From the NCBI GenBank assembly GCA_963753225.1, contig CAVWBQ010000014.1, forward strand, positions 186,001 through 250,000: 64,000 bases of DNA. Direction: 5' to 3'. The DNA comes from Palsa-504 sp963753225 (GTDB lineage Bacteria > Actinomycetota > Actinomycetes > Streptosporangiales > Streptosporangiaceae). The translations under genes and the position numbers were made by a program. Below, in pieces: positions 7,777 to 16,261 of the stretch; position 1 is the first letter of the stretch, and every line of letters starts with the position of its first letter. The notes under the pieces were generated by a model, which saw only the letters and a program-made list of their open reading frames with translations, did no database searches and was not told where the DNA came from.

Positions 7777-9282
7777 TCAGATTTCGGTGGTGGCCTCGGC
7801 CCTGCCGTCCTTGACGGCGGCCTGGAACGCGGCGTAGTCGAGCTCGTTCTGGTCGGCGTAGGTTTCGGCGAAGTCGGCGATGGCCTCATCGAACTTCGCC
7901 GAGCCGCCGAGGTAGGCGGCCAGCGCAACGCGGTCCCCGGAGCGGGCGTGCGCCCGGGCCAGGGTCCACCCGCACAACCGGGCGTACATCTCCATGCCCG
8001 CGGGGAGCATCAGCTCGATCGGCACCGAGAACTTCCAGTCCTTCAGCTGGCGGACGTAGAAGTCGCGGTCCACCCCGTCCAGGGGGTTGAGGACGCGGGT
8101 CCAGCCGAGGAAGATGTCGCTCTGGGCCTGCTGCAGGTGCTGCCCGGCGACCACCCGCTCACCTTGGTTGTTGTACTTGCTGCGCCCGGCGTACTCCGCC
8201 AGCACCGACGGCTGGGCCTCCTTGGCCTGCAGGAACAGCGGCTCGACCCCGTCGCTGGCGTCCATCAGCACGACCCAGGCGCGGGTGCCGACGCTGCCGA
8301 CCCCGACGACCTTGCGGGCCACCTGCACCATCGTGAAATTCTCCAGCAGGTGCCGCCGGTCGGACTGCAGGGTGCGCCGGTACTTGCCCAGCACGGTGCG
8401 GATCAGTTCGTTGATCGCGTCGGCCTGCACACTGGCGAAGACCTCTTCGATCGGGACGATCATCGGCGGGTCGCTGATGATCCGCCGCTGCCCGTCGACC
8501 ATGGTGGTGAGCTTGCCCAGCGCCTTGGTGCTGTCGGCGGTGTGGGCCTTGGCCAGCATCGTCTCGGCGAGCTTGTACCTTTTCGCCTTGACCCGGGACC
8601 TGAATTCGGCGATGGCCGGCTCGATGTCCAGGTGCGCGTACCAGACGTCCATGAGGGTCTGCTCCGCGAACCCGCGCATCGCGGTACGGTAACCTTCTCC
8701 CGCCGCCAGGGCGATCTTGCGCCCGGCCTTGGCGGGGTACCCGTTGTCCCTGGCGGCCACGACCAGGCTCGCGGCCAGCCGCTTGACGTCCCACTCGAAC
8801 GGGCCGGGCAGGGTCTCGTCGAAGTCGTTGACGTCGAAGACCAGCCGCCGCTCCGGCGAGGCGAACGCGCCGAAATTCGACAGGTGCGCATCCCCGCACA
8901 GCTGCACCCGCAGCCCCGACGCCGGCGTGCCGGCCAGGTCCGCCGCCATCGGCAGCGCCGCGCCCCGGTAGAACGTGAACGGCGACACCAGCATCCGCCC
9001 GTGCCGGACCGGCACCAGCTCCGGCACCCGCGACGCCGCCTGGCCCAGCAGCAGCCCGACCGGATCCCGTCCCGCCCTTGGCGAGAACTCGCTATGGGAC
9101 TCCAGCGGGGCCACCGTCCGGGCGTCCTTCCCCCGGGCCGCCCGGTCCGCGCGACTCAGAGGCTCCACCGGCGCGGCCCCCGCCGGCTTGCGGGCAGAAG
9201 CCCCCGTGCCTGATGCACGTGATCTCCTGGCCGCTCCGCCCGTAGATTTCCTAGCCCCTGCGCTATCGGCCGTCGTAGTCAT
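7777..9282 (-). CDS. DUF2252 family protein
   Basis: The 501-aa protein has the DUF2252 hallmarks in order: SPFTFYRGAA, QLCGDAHLSNFG, LVFDVNDFDE and GPFEWDVKRLAAS, then a C-terminal GWTLARAHARSGD segment. The fold resembles aminoglycoside phosphotransferase-like kinases, with GDAHLSNFG in the place of the catalytic loop, but the biochemical role is unknown. The first ~60 residues are a low-complexity Ala/Ser/Arg stretch. ATG 9282 is preceded by GGAGG eight bases away; the open frame upstream to 9405 lacks such support. Confidence 0.9.
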   Translation of the reverse strand: MTTTADSAGARKSTGGAARRSRASGTGASARKPAGAAPVEPLSRADRAARGKDARTVAPLESHSEFSPRAGRDPVGLLLGQAASRVPELVPVRHGRMLVSPFTFYRGAALPMAADLAGTPASGLRVQLCGDAHLSNFGAFASPERRLVFDVNDFDETLPGPFEWDVKRLAASLVVAARDNGYPAKAGRKIALAAGEGYRTAMRGFAEQTLMDVWYAHLDIEPAIAEFRSRVKAKRYKLAETMLAKAHTADSTKALGKLTTMVDGQRRIISDPPMIVPIEEVFASVQADAINELIRTVLGKYRRTLQSDRRHLLENFTMVQVARKVVGVGSVGTRAWVVLMDASDGVEPLFLQAKEAQPSVLAEYAGRSKYNNQGERVVAGQHLQQAQSDIFLGWTRVLNPLDGVDRDFYVRQLKDWKFSVPIELMLPAGMEMYARLCGWTLARAHARSGDRVALAAYLGGSAKFDEAIADFAETYADQNELDYAAFQAAVKDGRAEATTEI

Positions 9283-9471
9283 GGCAACTCCCTCCGGGCC
9301 GCAGCGGCGTGATACCGCCGGGCCAGTGCCCACAGGCGGATAGCTCCGCGTTGCTGCGTTGTCCCTACGGTTGAATCTGCGCCTGGCAGAGGCGGCCGGC
9401 ACCACCCTTTCCGGGTGATTTCGAAGACCGGGTTCGCAAAAACCGGCTGCCGCCCTCCCGTGGGGATGGTC

Positions 9472-12123
9472 TCAAAGCAGGCGCAGTTCCAGGGCTCGCT
9501 CGATCACCTCTGAGCGTGAGGCCCCTCCCAGCTTCTGGTAGATCGACCGCAGGTGGGTCTTCACCGTGTTGCGGGAGATGTAAAGGGTGGCGGCCATCTG
9601 CACGTAGCTGGTGGTCGGCAATAGTTTCAGGACTCGCAGCTCTGCATCGGTCAGCGGCGCGGCGAGAATGCGACCGGATCGTTCGGGCTGCGTGGCGCGG
9701 ACCTCCAGGGCCGCGCCGACGATCCGCTGCAGGAACGGGTCGGGTGCCATCGCGTCGGTCGAATGCTCGACCAGGTAGCGCGTCACCTGGGGCACGGTCG
9801 CCACGACCGTGTTGAGGAAGCCTTCGTGACGTGCCGTCTGGAGCAGACCGCCCACGATGCCAGCCGCCTTGGGGTCGCCGCGCTCGATGGCGGCGGCGGC
9901 CAGGAGTACCTCGCGCACCAGCGCGGCTCGTGGCGTCAGATTCCCCAGCGACGGCGCGTCCAGGTGTTCCGCAGCGGCGTCGTGATCGCTGGCGGCGAGC
10001 GCGACCCTGGCCAGCAGCAGGCCGCGCCGGGTGGCGGGAAGGCCGCTCGCCAGTCCTGCGGCCGAGCGCAGGTCGCCGAGTGACAAGCGCAGCAGTGCCT
10101 CTAGCTCGTCGGCTCGCGCCAGCAGAACGGACTTCGTCCCGGCCAGGACGAGGCGCGCTGCGTCGACCGTTGCCAGCGCATCGTGGATGTGCCCGCGGGC
10201 GGCCCAGATCCCGGCCCGGTCGAGCAGGGCGAGGAACTCGAAGACGGGCCGGAAGCGCTCAGATATCGACAGCGCACGCTCGGTGAGTTGCTCGGCCGCG
10301 TCGAGGTCCCGCTGCTCCAGCGCCGCGCCTGCCAGAACGCGCAGGTAATCCACTGCGAAGGGATGCTGCTCGAATCCGAGCCGCCTCGCGTCGGTATCGG
10401 CGGCCCTGGCGGCCTCAGCGGCCCGGGTCAGGCGGCCGGCTTCGAACCACGCAAGCGCCTGCGCGCCCCGCAGATCCACCAGCCTGGCCGGCTCGGCGAC
10501 CGAGGGCATCGCCTGCGCCGCGGCCGCCTCGCGGTCGACCGCCTCGAAGTCCTCCAGCCATGTGTAGGCACGCAGCAGTAGCAGCGGCACGCCGAAACCC
10601 CACTCGTCCTCGAGCAGGGTCCGTTCTTCTATGCCCCGCGCCGCGAAGCCATAGCGCACTGTCTCGGTTGCCTCGCCGGAGAGCGCGCAGCGCAGCGATC
10701 GCAGCACCGCGAGCCTGGACGCCAGCCGCGAGTCAGGCGCAATGGCCGGCTGGGTGCGTTCCAGCAGGTCCAGGTACTGACCGCCGCGAACCCTGTCACC
10801 CCACAGCAGCAGGTCGGCCGCAAGGGCCAGCAGCCGCTCGGGGACGCCCGCCAGCAGCGATGGGTCGAGCCTGCTGAGGTCCAGCACCGCCGGCGCTGCC
10901 GGATCACGCCACAGGTCGGCCGCCACCCGCTCTTGCAGCAAGCCCAGTGCCCGGTCGGCCTGCCCCGCCGCGAGGTAATAGCGGGTCGCTCCCCGCGTGT
11001 CGCCCGCGGACTCCAGCCACTCGGCTACCCGGAGCCGCAGCGTGAGCTCCCGGCCGCGATCCATGCTGCGCAGCTGCGCGCGCAGCACCTCGCGCACCAG
11101 ATGGTGATACCGGTAACTCGTCCGGTCATCATCGAGCGCCACGATGAACAGGTTGGCCGCCTCGGTGCTGCGCAGCAGCGCCGCCGCGTCCTGCCTGCCG
11201 GTCACTGCCGCGCAGGCATCAGCAGTCAGCTCGTCCAGGACAGAAGTCTCCAGCATGAAGCCAGCTACCTCAGGTGGCTGCTGCTCGAGGACTTCACAGA
11301 TGAAGTACTCGGCGACCGTATGGCTGCGGACGTCTAGCGCACGGGCAATCTGGGCCGGGTCTTTGGTGGCCCGGAGCGTCAGCGCGGCCATCTGCAGTGC
11401 CGCGACCCACCCTTCACTTCGTCCGTGCAAGAGGGCGAGCTCACCGGGGCCGAGCCGGACACCGAAATTCTCGAGCAGGGCGCCGCTCTCGGACAGCGAG
11501 AGGTACAGGTCGCTGTTACGGAGCTCGCATAGCTCACCGGACAGCCGCAGCCGGTGCAGCCGCACCGGCGGGTCGGCGCGGCCGGCCAGCACCAGCTGCG
11601 CGGTGCTGGCCGGCCAGCGCTCCACCAGATCGGTCATGGTCCTCGCGGCCCCGGCCGCCGCGTGGAAGTCGTCAACAACGATCACCGACCCGGCCGGCAG
11701 CCTCGCGGCATCGTTCGCGATCGAGGCGGTCACGTCGGCGGACATCACGCCGTCCATCGCGAGCAGTTCAGCCGCATCGGCACCGAACCCCGGCGCGACA
11801 GCCCGAGGCGCCTGGATGAACCCCGCCCAGAAACGGACGGGATCCGCGTCGGCCTCATCGCACGAGAGCCAGGACGTCACCCCGCCATCTCGCGTTGCCG
11901 CCCAGCTTGACAAAAGCACGCTCTTGCCCGCACCAGCCGATCCCACCACCACCGTCAGGCGCTGGCTGGCTCCAGCCTCCAGCCGTCCAAGCAGCGCCGG
12001 CCTTGTGAGCAGCGTGGTGGGCAGCGTCGTAGGGCGGAACTTCGCCAGCGCGAACCGCGCGTCATGCGGGACCCGCTCCGTCACCGCGCGCTGCCTCCCG
12101 GCGTCACCCGCCGTCCCGCTCAT
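9472..12123 (-). CDS. MalT-like LuxR-family transcriptional regulator
   Basis: This 883-aa STAND-type regulator has an N-terminal NTPase with Walker A GSAGAGKS (61-68) and Walker B VIVVDDFH (near 146). A long TPR-like helical region spans about 350-800. A C-terminal LuxR helix-turn-helix (LTDAELRVLKLLPTTSY to TVKTHLRSIYQKLG) ends the protein. The fold is that of MalT/AlkS activators that need both ATP and an inducer; the inducer is unknown. A GTG at 12084 has GGGAGG upstream and may be the true start, removing 13 residues. It is divergent from the small gene at 12419, which is a plausible target. Confidence 0.9.
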   Translation of the reverse strand: MSGTAGDAGRQRAVTERVPHDARFALAKFRPTTLPTTLLTRPALLGRLEAGASQRLTVVVGSAGAGKSVLLSSWAATRDGGVTSWLSCDEADADPVRFWAGFIQAPRAVAPGFGADAAELLAMDGVMSADVTASIANDAARLPAGSVIVVDDFHAAAGAARTMTDLVERWPASTAQLVLAGRADPPVRLHRLRLSGELCELRNSDLYLSLSESGALLENFGVRLGPGELALLHGRSEGWVAALQMAALTLRATKDPAQIARALDVRSHTVAEYFICEVLEQQPPEVAGFMLETSVLDELTADACAAVTGRQDAAALLRSTEAANLFIVALDDDRTSYRYHHLVREVLRAQLRSMDRGRELTLRLRVAEWLESAGDTRGATRYYLAAGQADRALGLLQERVAADLWRDPAAPAVLDLSRLDPSLLAGVPERLLALAADLLLWGDRVRGGQYLDLLERTQPAIAPDSRLASRLAVLRSLRCALSGEATETVRYGFAARGIEERTLLEDEWGFGVPLLLLRAYTWLEDFEAVDREAAAAQAMPSVAEPARLVDLRGAQALAWFEAGRLTRAAEAARAADTDARRLGFEQHPFAVDYLRVLAGAALEQRDLDAAEQLTERALSISERFRPVFEFLALLDRAGIWAARGHIHDALATVDAARLVLAGTKSVLLARADELEALLRLSLGDLRSAAGLASGLPATRRGLLLARVALAASDHDAAAEHLDAPSLGNLTPRAALVREVLLAAAAIERGDPKAAGIVGGLLQTARHEGFLNTVVATVPQVTRYLVEHSTDAMAPDPFLQRIVGAALEVRATQPERSGRILAAPLTDAELRVLKLLPTTSYVQMAATLYISRNTVKTHLRSIYQKLGGASRSEVIERALELRLL

Positions 12124-12418
12124 GGCCGAAGGCCAGCCGGTCGGCTGGCGTCCGCCGCCTCGCAGTCGTCACGGCTCATTCACGCCCCAGGCAGTAGTTC
12201 TTCTGCTGCCGCCGGGGTCTGGAGCAGCATCCGAAGGTTCAGTCTCGCAGCACAATCGGCGGCTAAGCAAGCTCCGCCCACGGGCAGTGCGCTCCCGCGG
12301 AGGCCTTTCTGATGGCCACAGACAGCGGATCGCCCTCGAAAGGTGACGACCCGATCGCACCCACCAAACATACTCGGACCACGCGAGACTGGGATCAGGC
12401 TTCGGAGGCGGCAAGCTT

Positions 12419-12700
12419 ATGCCATCACGAATGTACGAAATCACTTTCGTCGGCCAGGCGGATGCCGTTGCCCGGGCAGAATTCGACGACTGCGAGGTCA
12501 GCGTGGGGCCCGACACAACCACGCTTCATCGCGAGCTCCCAGATCAGGGCGCCCTCCACGGACTAATACAGCGGGTCGCCGGCCTCGGCCTCGAACTGAT
12601 CGGCGTAAGCGTCGTGACACCGCCCGCTGACGTCCGCCATGAGACTTCCAAGTGCCGACAGCTCAATTCGGGTCAGCCGGGCTCAGCTCAGCCGGACTAG
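12419..12700 (+). CDS. Small conserved actinobacterial protein of unknown function
   Basis: The 93-aa protein has a well-formed core (MYEITFVGQADAVARAEFDD, then LHRELPDQGALHGLIQRVAG and LGLELIGVSVVTPP). It resembles small actinobacterial proteins encoded beside MalT-like LuxR regulators. It is predicted to be one small alpha/beta domain; the last 20 residues look unstructured. GGAGG lies about ten bases before ATG 12419, and a second in-frame ATG at 12431 is possible. It is divergent from the LuxR gene and followed by a hairpin at 12716-12733. No function can be assigned. Confidence 0.7.
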   Translation: MPSRMYEITFVGQADAVARAEFDDCEVSVGPDTTTLHRELPDQGALHGLIQRVAGLGLELIGVSVVTPPADVRHETSKCRQLNSGQPGSAQPD

Positions 12701-12715
12701 GCCGCCGACGGCATC

Positions 12716-12733
12716 ACCTCACGGGGGTGAGGT
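12716..12733 (+). terminator. Hairpin terminator of the small gene
   Basis: ACCTCAC and GTGAGGT form a perfect 7-bp stem around a GGGG loop, 15 bases after the stop codon of the gene ending at 12700. There is no U-tract, as for most hairpins in this window. Confidence 0.45.
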
Positions 12734-12749
12734 TCCGGTCCCCGGGTCG

Positions 12750-12816
12750 GGGCTCGCAGGCGGCGAGGTGGTCGGCCACCTCAAGAGGTCAGTGGTACGG
12801 CGGTTCCGCTTTCCCA
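12750..12816 (+). repeat. Ectopic duplicate of a helicase gene segment
   Basis: About 60 of 67 bases match 19613-19679, inside the nuclease/helicase gene, without gaps. Translated on the plus strand it reads GLAGGEVVGHLKRSVVRRF, against GLAGGEVVGQVKKSVVRRF in the helicase. There is no start or stop context here. Its right half (12781-12816) doubles as the antisense of the last codons of the acyl-CoA synthetase, so the copy replaced or extended that gene's 3' end. Confidence 0.85.
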
Positions 12817-14406
12817 TTCGGGTTGGCGGAGCACGAACTTCTGAATCTTTCCCGTGGAGGTTTTCGGCAGCTCGAGGATGATGTCGATCTCGCGGGGTGC
12901 CTTGTAGCGGGCGATCTTGGTCTGGACGTGCGCGATTAGCTCGTCTGGCGTTGCGCTGTGGCCGGCGCGGACGACGACGAACGCCTTCGGGTGCTCGCCC
13001 CACTTGTCGTCGGGGACCCCGATGACCGCCGCCTCGAGTACGGCCGGGTGGCTCATGAGCGCCTGCTCCACCTCGACGGTGGAGATGTTCTCTCCGCCGG
13101 AGATGACAATGTCCTTGATGCGGTCGCGCAGCTCAATGTACCCGTCGGGGTGCATGACGCCGAGGTCCCCGCTGTGGAACCAGCCGCCGTGGAATGCCTG
13201 GGCGGTGGCCTCCGGATCGCGGTAGTAGCCGGCCATAACGTTGTTGCCGCGCATGACGATCTCGCCCATTGTGCTGCCGTCGGCCGGCACGTCGGCCATC
13301 GCTTCGTCCACGACGCGCAGGCCCTCGGCCTGGATCATGCTCACGCCCTGGCGAGCCTGCAGCACGGAGCGCTCGCCGGATGACAGCCCGGCCCACTCCG
13401 GCTGGAACTGGCAGTAGGAGATCGGGCCGTAGGTCTCGGTCAGCCCGTAGACGTGCACGATCTGGAAGCCCCTGCGTTCCATGTCCGCGATCGTCGTGGG
13501 GCTGGGCGGTGCGCCGGCCGTGGTGATCAGGACCGGCCGGGTCAGCGGGCCGGCCTCGGGCGCGTTCAGGATGGCGCTCACCACGGTCGGGGCCGCGTTG
13601 AGGTGGGTGACGTCGTGCTCGCGCAGCTGCCGCCAGATCGCGTCGCCGCGCACCTCGCGCAGGCACACGTGCGTGCCGCCGCTAGCGGTCAGCGACCAGG
13701 GCGTGCACCAGCCGTTGCAGTGGAACATCGGCAGCGTCCATAGATAGACGCTGGTCTCGTCGTGGCGGGAGTGAATGATCTCGCCGAAGCAGTTCAGGTA
13801 GGCACCCCGGTGCGTATAGATCACGCCCTTCGGGCGCCCGGTGGTCCCGGAGGTGTAGTTGATCGCGATAGGCGCAAGCTCATCAGAGACCGACCAGGAC
13901 AGCGGCTCCTGTGTGCCCCGGGCCAGGAACTCGGAGTAGCGCACCAGCCGCGGCTCGCCGCTCAGATCCGGATCCGCCGGCGCAAGCTCGGTGTCCTCGG
14001 CGACCACCAGCTCGGTCACCGCCCCCACGTCCTTGGCGGCCGCCGCTGCCGTCGGAAGGAGCGCCGCGTCGACAACCAGGATCTTCGCGCCCGAGTGACT
14101 GAGGATATAGGCCACCTCCTCAGCCGTGAGCCGCGTGTTTACCGCGACGAGCACCGCGCCGGCCAGCGGAACCGCGTAATGCGCGATGAGCATCTCAGGC
14201 AGGTTCGGCATCAGGTAGGCGACCCGGTCGCCCGGCCCGATACCGCTCGCCCGCAGCGCTCCTGCCACCCGCTGCGCCTCGGCTGCCAGCTCGGAGTAAG
14301 TGAGCCGCCGCGCGCCGTAGATCACAGCGGTCTTGCCGGGCCATACCCGAGCCGACCGTTCCAGAAACGACAGCGGCGACAACGCCGTGTACGACACCGA
14401 CTCCAT
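12781..14406 (-). CDS. Acyl-CoA synthetase (AMP-forming)
   Basis: The ~541-aa ANL-superfamily ligase has the P-loop YTSGTTGRPKG (near 195), YGLTETYGP, the GWFHSGDLG hinge region and the terminal PKTSTGKIQK with its catalytic lysine. The N-terminus (YTALSPLSFLERSARVWPGK) and length fit medium/long-chain fatty acyl-CoA synthetases that adenylate a carboxylate and form the CoA thioester. ATG 14406 has GGAGG five bases upstream; the ATG at 14418 would overlap that site. The last ~12 residues are encoded by antisense of a duplicated helicase fragment. Nearby thiolase and phasin-like genes suggest a role in lipid or polyester turnover. Confidence 0.92.
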   Translation of the reverse strand: MESVSYTALSPLSFLERSARVWPGKTAVIYGARRLTYSELAAEAQRVAGALRASGIGPGDRVAYLMPNLPEMLIAHYAVPLAGAVLVAVNTRLTAEEVAYILSHSGAKILVVDAALLPTAAAAAKDVGAVTELVVAEDTELAPADPDLSGEPRLVRYSEFLARGTQEPLSWSVSDELAPIAINYTSGTTGRPKGVIYTHRGAYLNCFGEIIHSRHDETSVYLWTLPMFHCNGWCTPWSLTASGGTHVCLREVRGDAIWRQLREHDVTHLNAAPTVVSAILNAPEAGPLTRPVLITTAGAPPSPTTIADMERRGFQIVHVYGLTETYGPISYCQFQPEWAGLSSGERSVLQARQGVSMIQAEGLRVVDEAMADVPADGSTMGEIVMRGNNVMAGYYRDPEATAQAFHGGWFHSGDLGVMHPDGYIELRDRIKDIVISGGENISTVEVEQALMSHPAVLEAAVIGVPDDKWGEHPKAFVVVRAGHSATPDELIAHVQTKIARYKAPREIDIILELPKTSTGKIQKFVLRQPEWESGTAVPLTS

Positions 14407-14477
14407 ACCGACCTCCATGAGATGTGCTGATCGCGTGCTTGACGCCAGCCCCGCGCTGGACCCTCAGCTGAGCCCGG

Positions 14478-14825
14478 TCAGGAAGCCGGCCCCGCGGACT
14501 TACCGGCCCGATGGCTCACTTTGGTGGCTGCGGCCTTCGGCGCGCCGTCGCCGCCCGGCATCAGCGAGGTCGTCGCCTTCAGGAGCTCTTCGGCGAACTT
14601 GCGCTGGCTGGCCAGCAGTTGCTCGGCGAAGTCATAGGCCGTGGCCACGACGTCCTCGGGCTTGGGCATCTTGTCTGCGAGCGGCCCCTGGACCGAAGGT
14701 ACCTGGGGGACCAGGGACCGGACGGCATCGACCCAGGTCTTGATCGCGTCGAGTACGGTGTCCTGGCTCTTGCGGATGGCGGACAGGAACTCTTCCTGCC
14801 GCTCCTGGGCGGGATTGCTGGCCAT
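14478..14825 (-). CDS. Phasin-like small helical protein
   Basis: This 115-aa protein is mostly amphipathic helix, with a conserved core IRKSQDTVLDAIKTWVDAVR, then MPKPEDVVATAYDFAEQLLA and SQRKFAEELLKAT. It ends in a short basic Ala/Lys tail. It is a clear paralogue of the gene at 63598-63891 and of the partial gene at 63952. The helical pattern resembles phasins that coat polyhydroxyalkanoate or lipid inclusions, and it sits between an acyl-CoA synthetase and a thiolase. AGAAAGG lies seven bases before ATG 14825. The phasin assignment rests on pattern and context, not a diagnostic motif. Confidence 0.75.
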   Translation of the reverse strand: MASNPAQERQEEFLSAIRKSQDTVLDAIKTWVDAVRSLVPQVPSVQGPLADKMPKPEDVVATAYDFAEQLLASQRKFAEELLKATTSLMPGGDGAPKAAATKVSHRAGKSAGPAS

Positions 14826-14851
14826 GGTCTTTACCTTTCTGGCTGCTGCTA

Positions 14852-14884
14852 ACCGGGCCCGGCCGCGGAGGGGCCGGGCCCGGT
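14852..14884 (-). terminator. Strong hairpin after the thiolase gene
   Basis: ACCGGGCCCGGCC (14852-14864) and GGCCGGGCCCGGT (14872-14884) form a perfect 13-bp stem with a 7-nt loop, ten bases past the thiolase stop codon and 27 bases before the phasin-like start. It probably separates the two transcription units. Confidence 0.65.
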
Positions 14885-14894
14885 CGCCGACGTG

Positions 14895-16076
14895 TCAGAC
14901 ACGCTCGAAGATCGCGGCGATGCCCTGGCCGCCGCCGATGCACATGGTGATCAGCGCGTACCTGCCGCCGGTGCGCTTGAGCTCGTACAGCGACTTAACC
15001 GTCAGGATGGCGCCGGTGGCAGCGATGGGGTGCCCCAGGGAGATGCCGCTGCCGTTCGGGTTGGTGCGGTCGGGCGGCAGGCCCAGTTCCCTGACCACCG
15101 CCAGCGCTTGGGCAGCGAAGGCCTCGTTCACCTCGAACACGTCGATCTCGTCGACCTTGAGGCCGGTACGGTCCAGCACCTTACGGACCGCAGGCACCGG
15201 GCCCATGCCCATGATGCGCGGCTCGACGCCCGCGTGGGCGTAGCCGATCAGCTTGCCCATCGGGCTGCGGCCGCTGCTTCGGACGAACGACTCCGAGGCC
15301 AGCACCACGGCTGCGGCGGCGTCGTTAAGGCCGGACGCGTTGCCCGCGGTGACGGTGCCCTCCTTGGCGAACGCGGGCCGCAGCTTGGCCATGTCCTCGA
15401 GACTGACTTCGGGCCGAACGTGCTCGTCGGTGTCGACGATCGTGATCTGGCCTCTCTTGCCCGGGATCTCGACGGGGAGGATCTGCTCCTTGAAGTAGCC
15501 CGCCGCGGCCGCGGCGGCGGCACGGTGGTGGCTCTCCGCAGCCAGGGCGTCCTGATCGGCCCGGGACACGTGGAAGTCGCCGGCGACGTTCTCCGCCGTC
15601 ACCCCCATGTGGCACCCGTCCCACGGATCGGAGAGCGCGCTAGTCAGGACGTCGACGGCCATGCCGTCACCCATCCTCTGGCCCCAGCGCATGCCGGGCA
15701 GCCAGTACGGGGCGCGGCTCATCGACTCGGCGCCGCCGGCTACCGCGACCTCACAGTCACCCAGCATGATGGACTGGGACGCGGAAACGATGGCCTGCAG
15801 CCCGCTGCCGCACAGCCTGTTCACGGTGAGCGCGGGCGTTCCCACCCCGAGGCCGCCGTTGACGGCCGCCACCCGGGACAGGTACATGTCCCTGGCCTCA
15901 GTGTGGATTACGTTGCCGAACACGGCGTGGCCGAACTGGGCCGGATCCACGTCCGACCTGCTGACCGCCTCGCGCAGCACCTTCGCGGCAAGATCACAAG
16001 GCGGAACGGAGGCGAGGCCACCGCCATATTTGCCGATCGGAGTCCTCACCGCAGATAGCACAAATACGTCTTCCAT
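14895..16076 (-). CDS. Acetyl-CoA acetyltransferase (thiolase)
   Basis: The 393-aa protein is a full-length thiolase. It has the nucleophilic Cys in NRLCGSGLQA (near residue 88), the GHPIAATGA histidine motif (near 350) and the second Cys in CIGGGQG (near 380). EAFAAQALAVVRELG supplies the usual NEAFAA signature. Thiolases either condense acetyl-CoA units or cleave 3-ketoacyl-CoA. With the acyl-CoA synthetase and phasin-like neighbours, either polyester precursor synthesis or beta-oxidation is possible. GAGG lies five bases before ATG 16076. A DevR/DosR-like palindrome lies about 95 bp upstream. Confidence 0.94.
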   Translation of the reverse strand: MEDVFVLSAVRTPIGKYGGGLASVPPCDLAAKVLREAVSRSDVDPAQFGHAVFGNVIHTEARDMYLSRVAAVNGGLGVGTPALTVNRLCGSGLQAIVSASQSIMLGDCEVAVAGGAESMSRAPYWLPGMRWGQRMGDGMAVDVLTSALSDPWDGCHMGVTAENVAGDFHVSRADQDALAAESHHRAAAAAAAGYFKEQILPVEIPGKRGQITIVDTDEHVRPEVSLEDMAKLRPAFAKEGTVTAGNASGLNDAAAAVVLASESFVRSSGRSPMGKLIGYAHAGVEPRIMGMGPVPAVRKVLDRTGLKVDEIDVFEVNEAFAAQALAVVRELGLPPDRTNPNGSGISLGHPIAATGAILTVKSLYELKRTGGRYALITMCIGGGQGIAAIFERV

Positions 16077-16169
16077 TAGTTCCTCTTCTCCCGCCGTTCT
16101 GGCCTAGGCCACATAGCACGGACGTTACGGTCCCGTGATCCGGTGAGGACCCGGCCATATGTCCTCGTA

Positions 16170-16189
16170 TTAAGGACTTAAGTCCCTTC
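16170..16189. promoter_or_regulatory. DevR/DosR-like box upstream of thiolase
   Basis: The sequence TTAAGGACTTAAGTCCCTTC has the core GGACTTAAGTCC, a perfect 12-bp palindrome. It matches most positions of the mycobacterial DevR consensus, whose core is GGGACT-WW-AGTCCC. A second inverted pair, GAGGAC and GTCCTC, lies just beside it at 16145-16166. Paired sites upstream of a start are usual for DevR targets. It is 94 bp upstream of the thiolase ATG and could place that gene under hypoxia or nitric-oxide control. Confidence 0.55.
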
Positions 16190-16215
16190 GGGGCCTTCTC
16201 CTGTGGCAACGGGAG

Positions 16216-16253
16216 CGCTGTGAGGCCCGGCGATCACGCTGGGCCTCACAGCG
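16216..16253 (-). terminator. Hairpin terminator after the RCC1-repeat gene
   Basis: A perfect 13-bp stem (CGCTGTGAGGCCC paired with GGGCCTCACAGCG) with a 12-nt loop lies nine bases past the stop codon at 16262. No U-tract follows. Confidence 0.6.
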
Positions 16254-16261
16254 GCCGGCGC

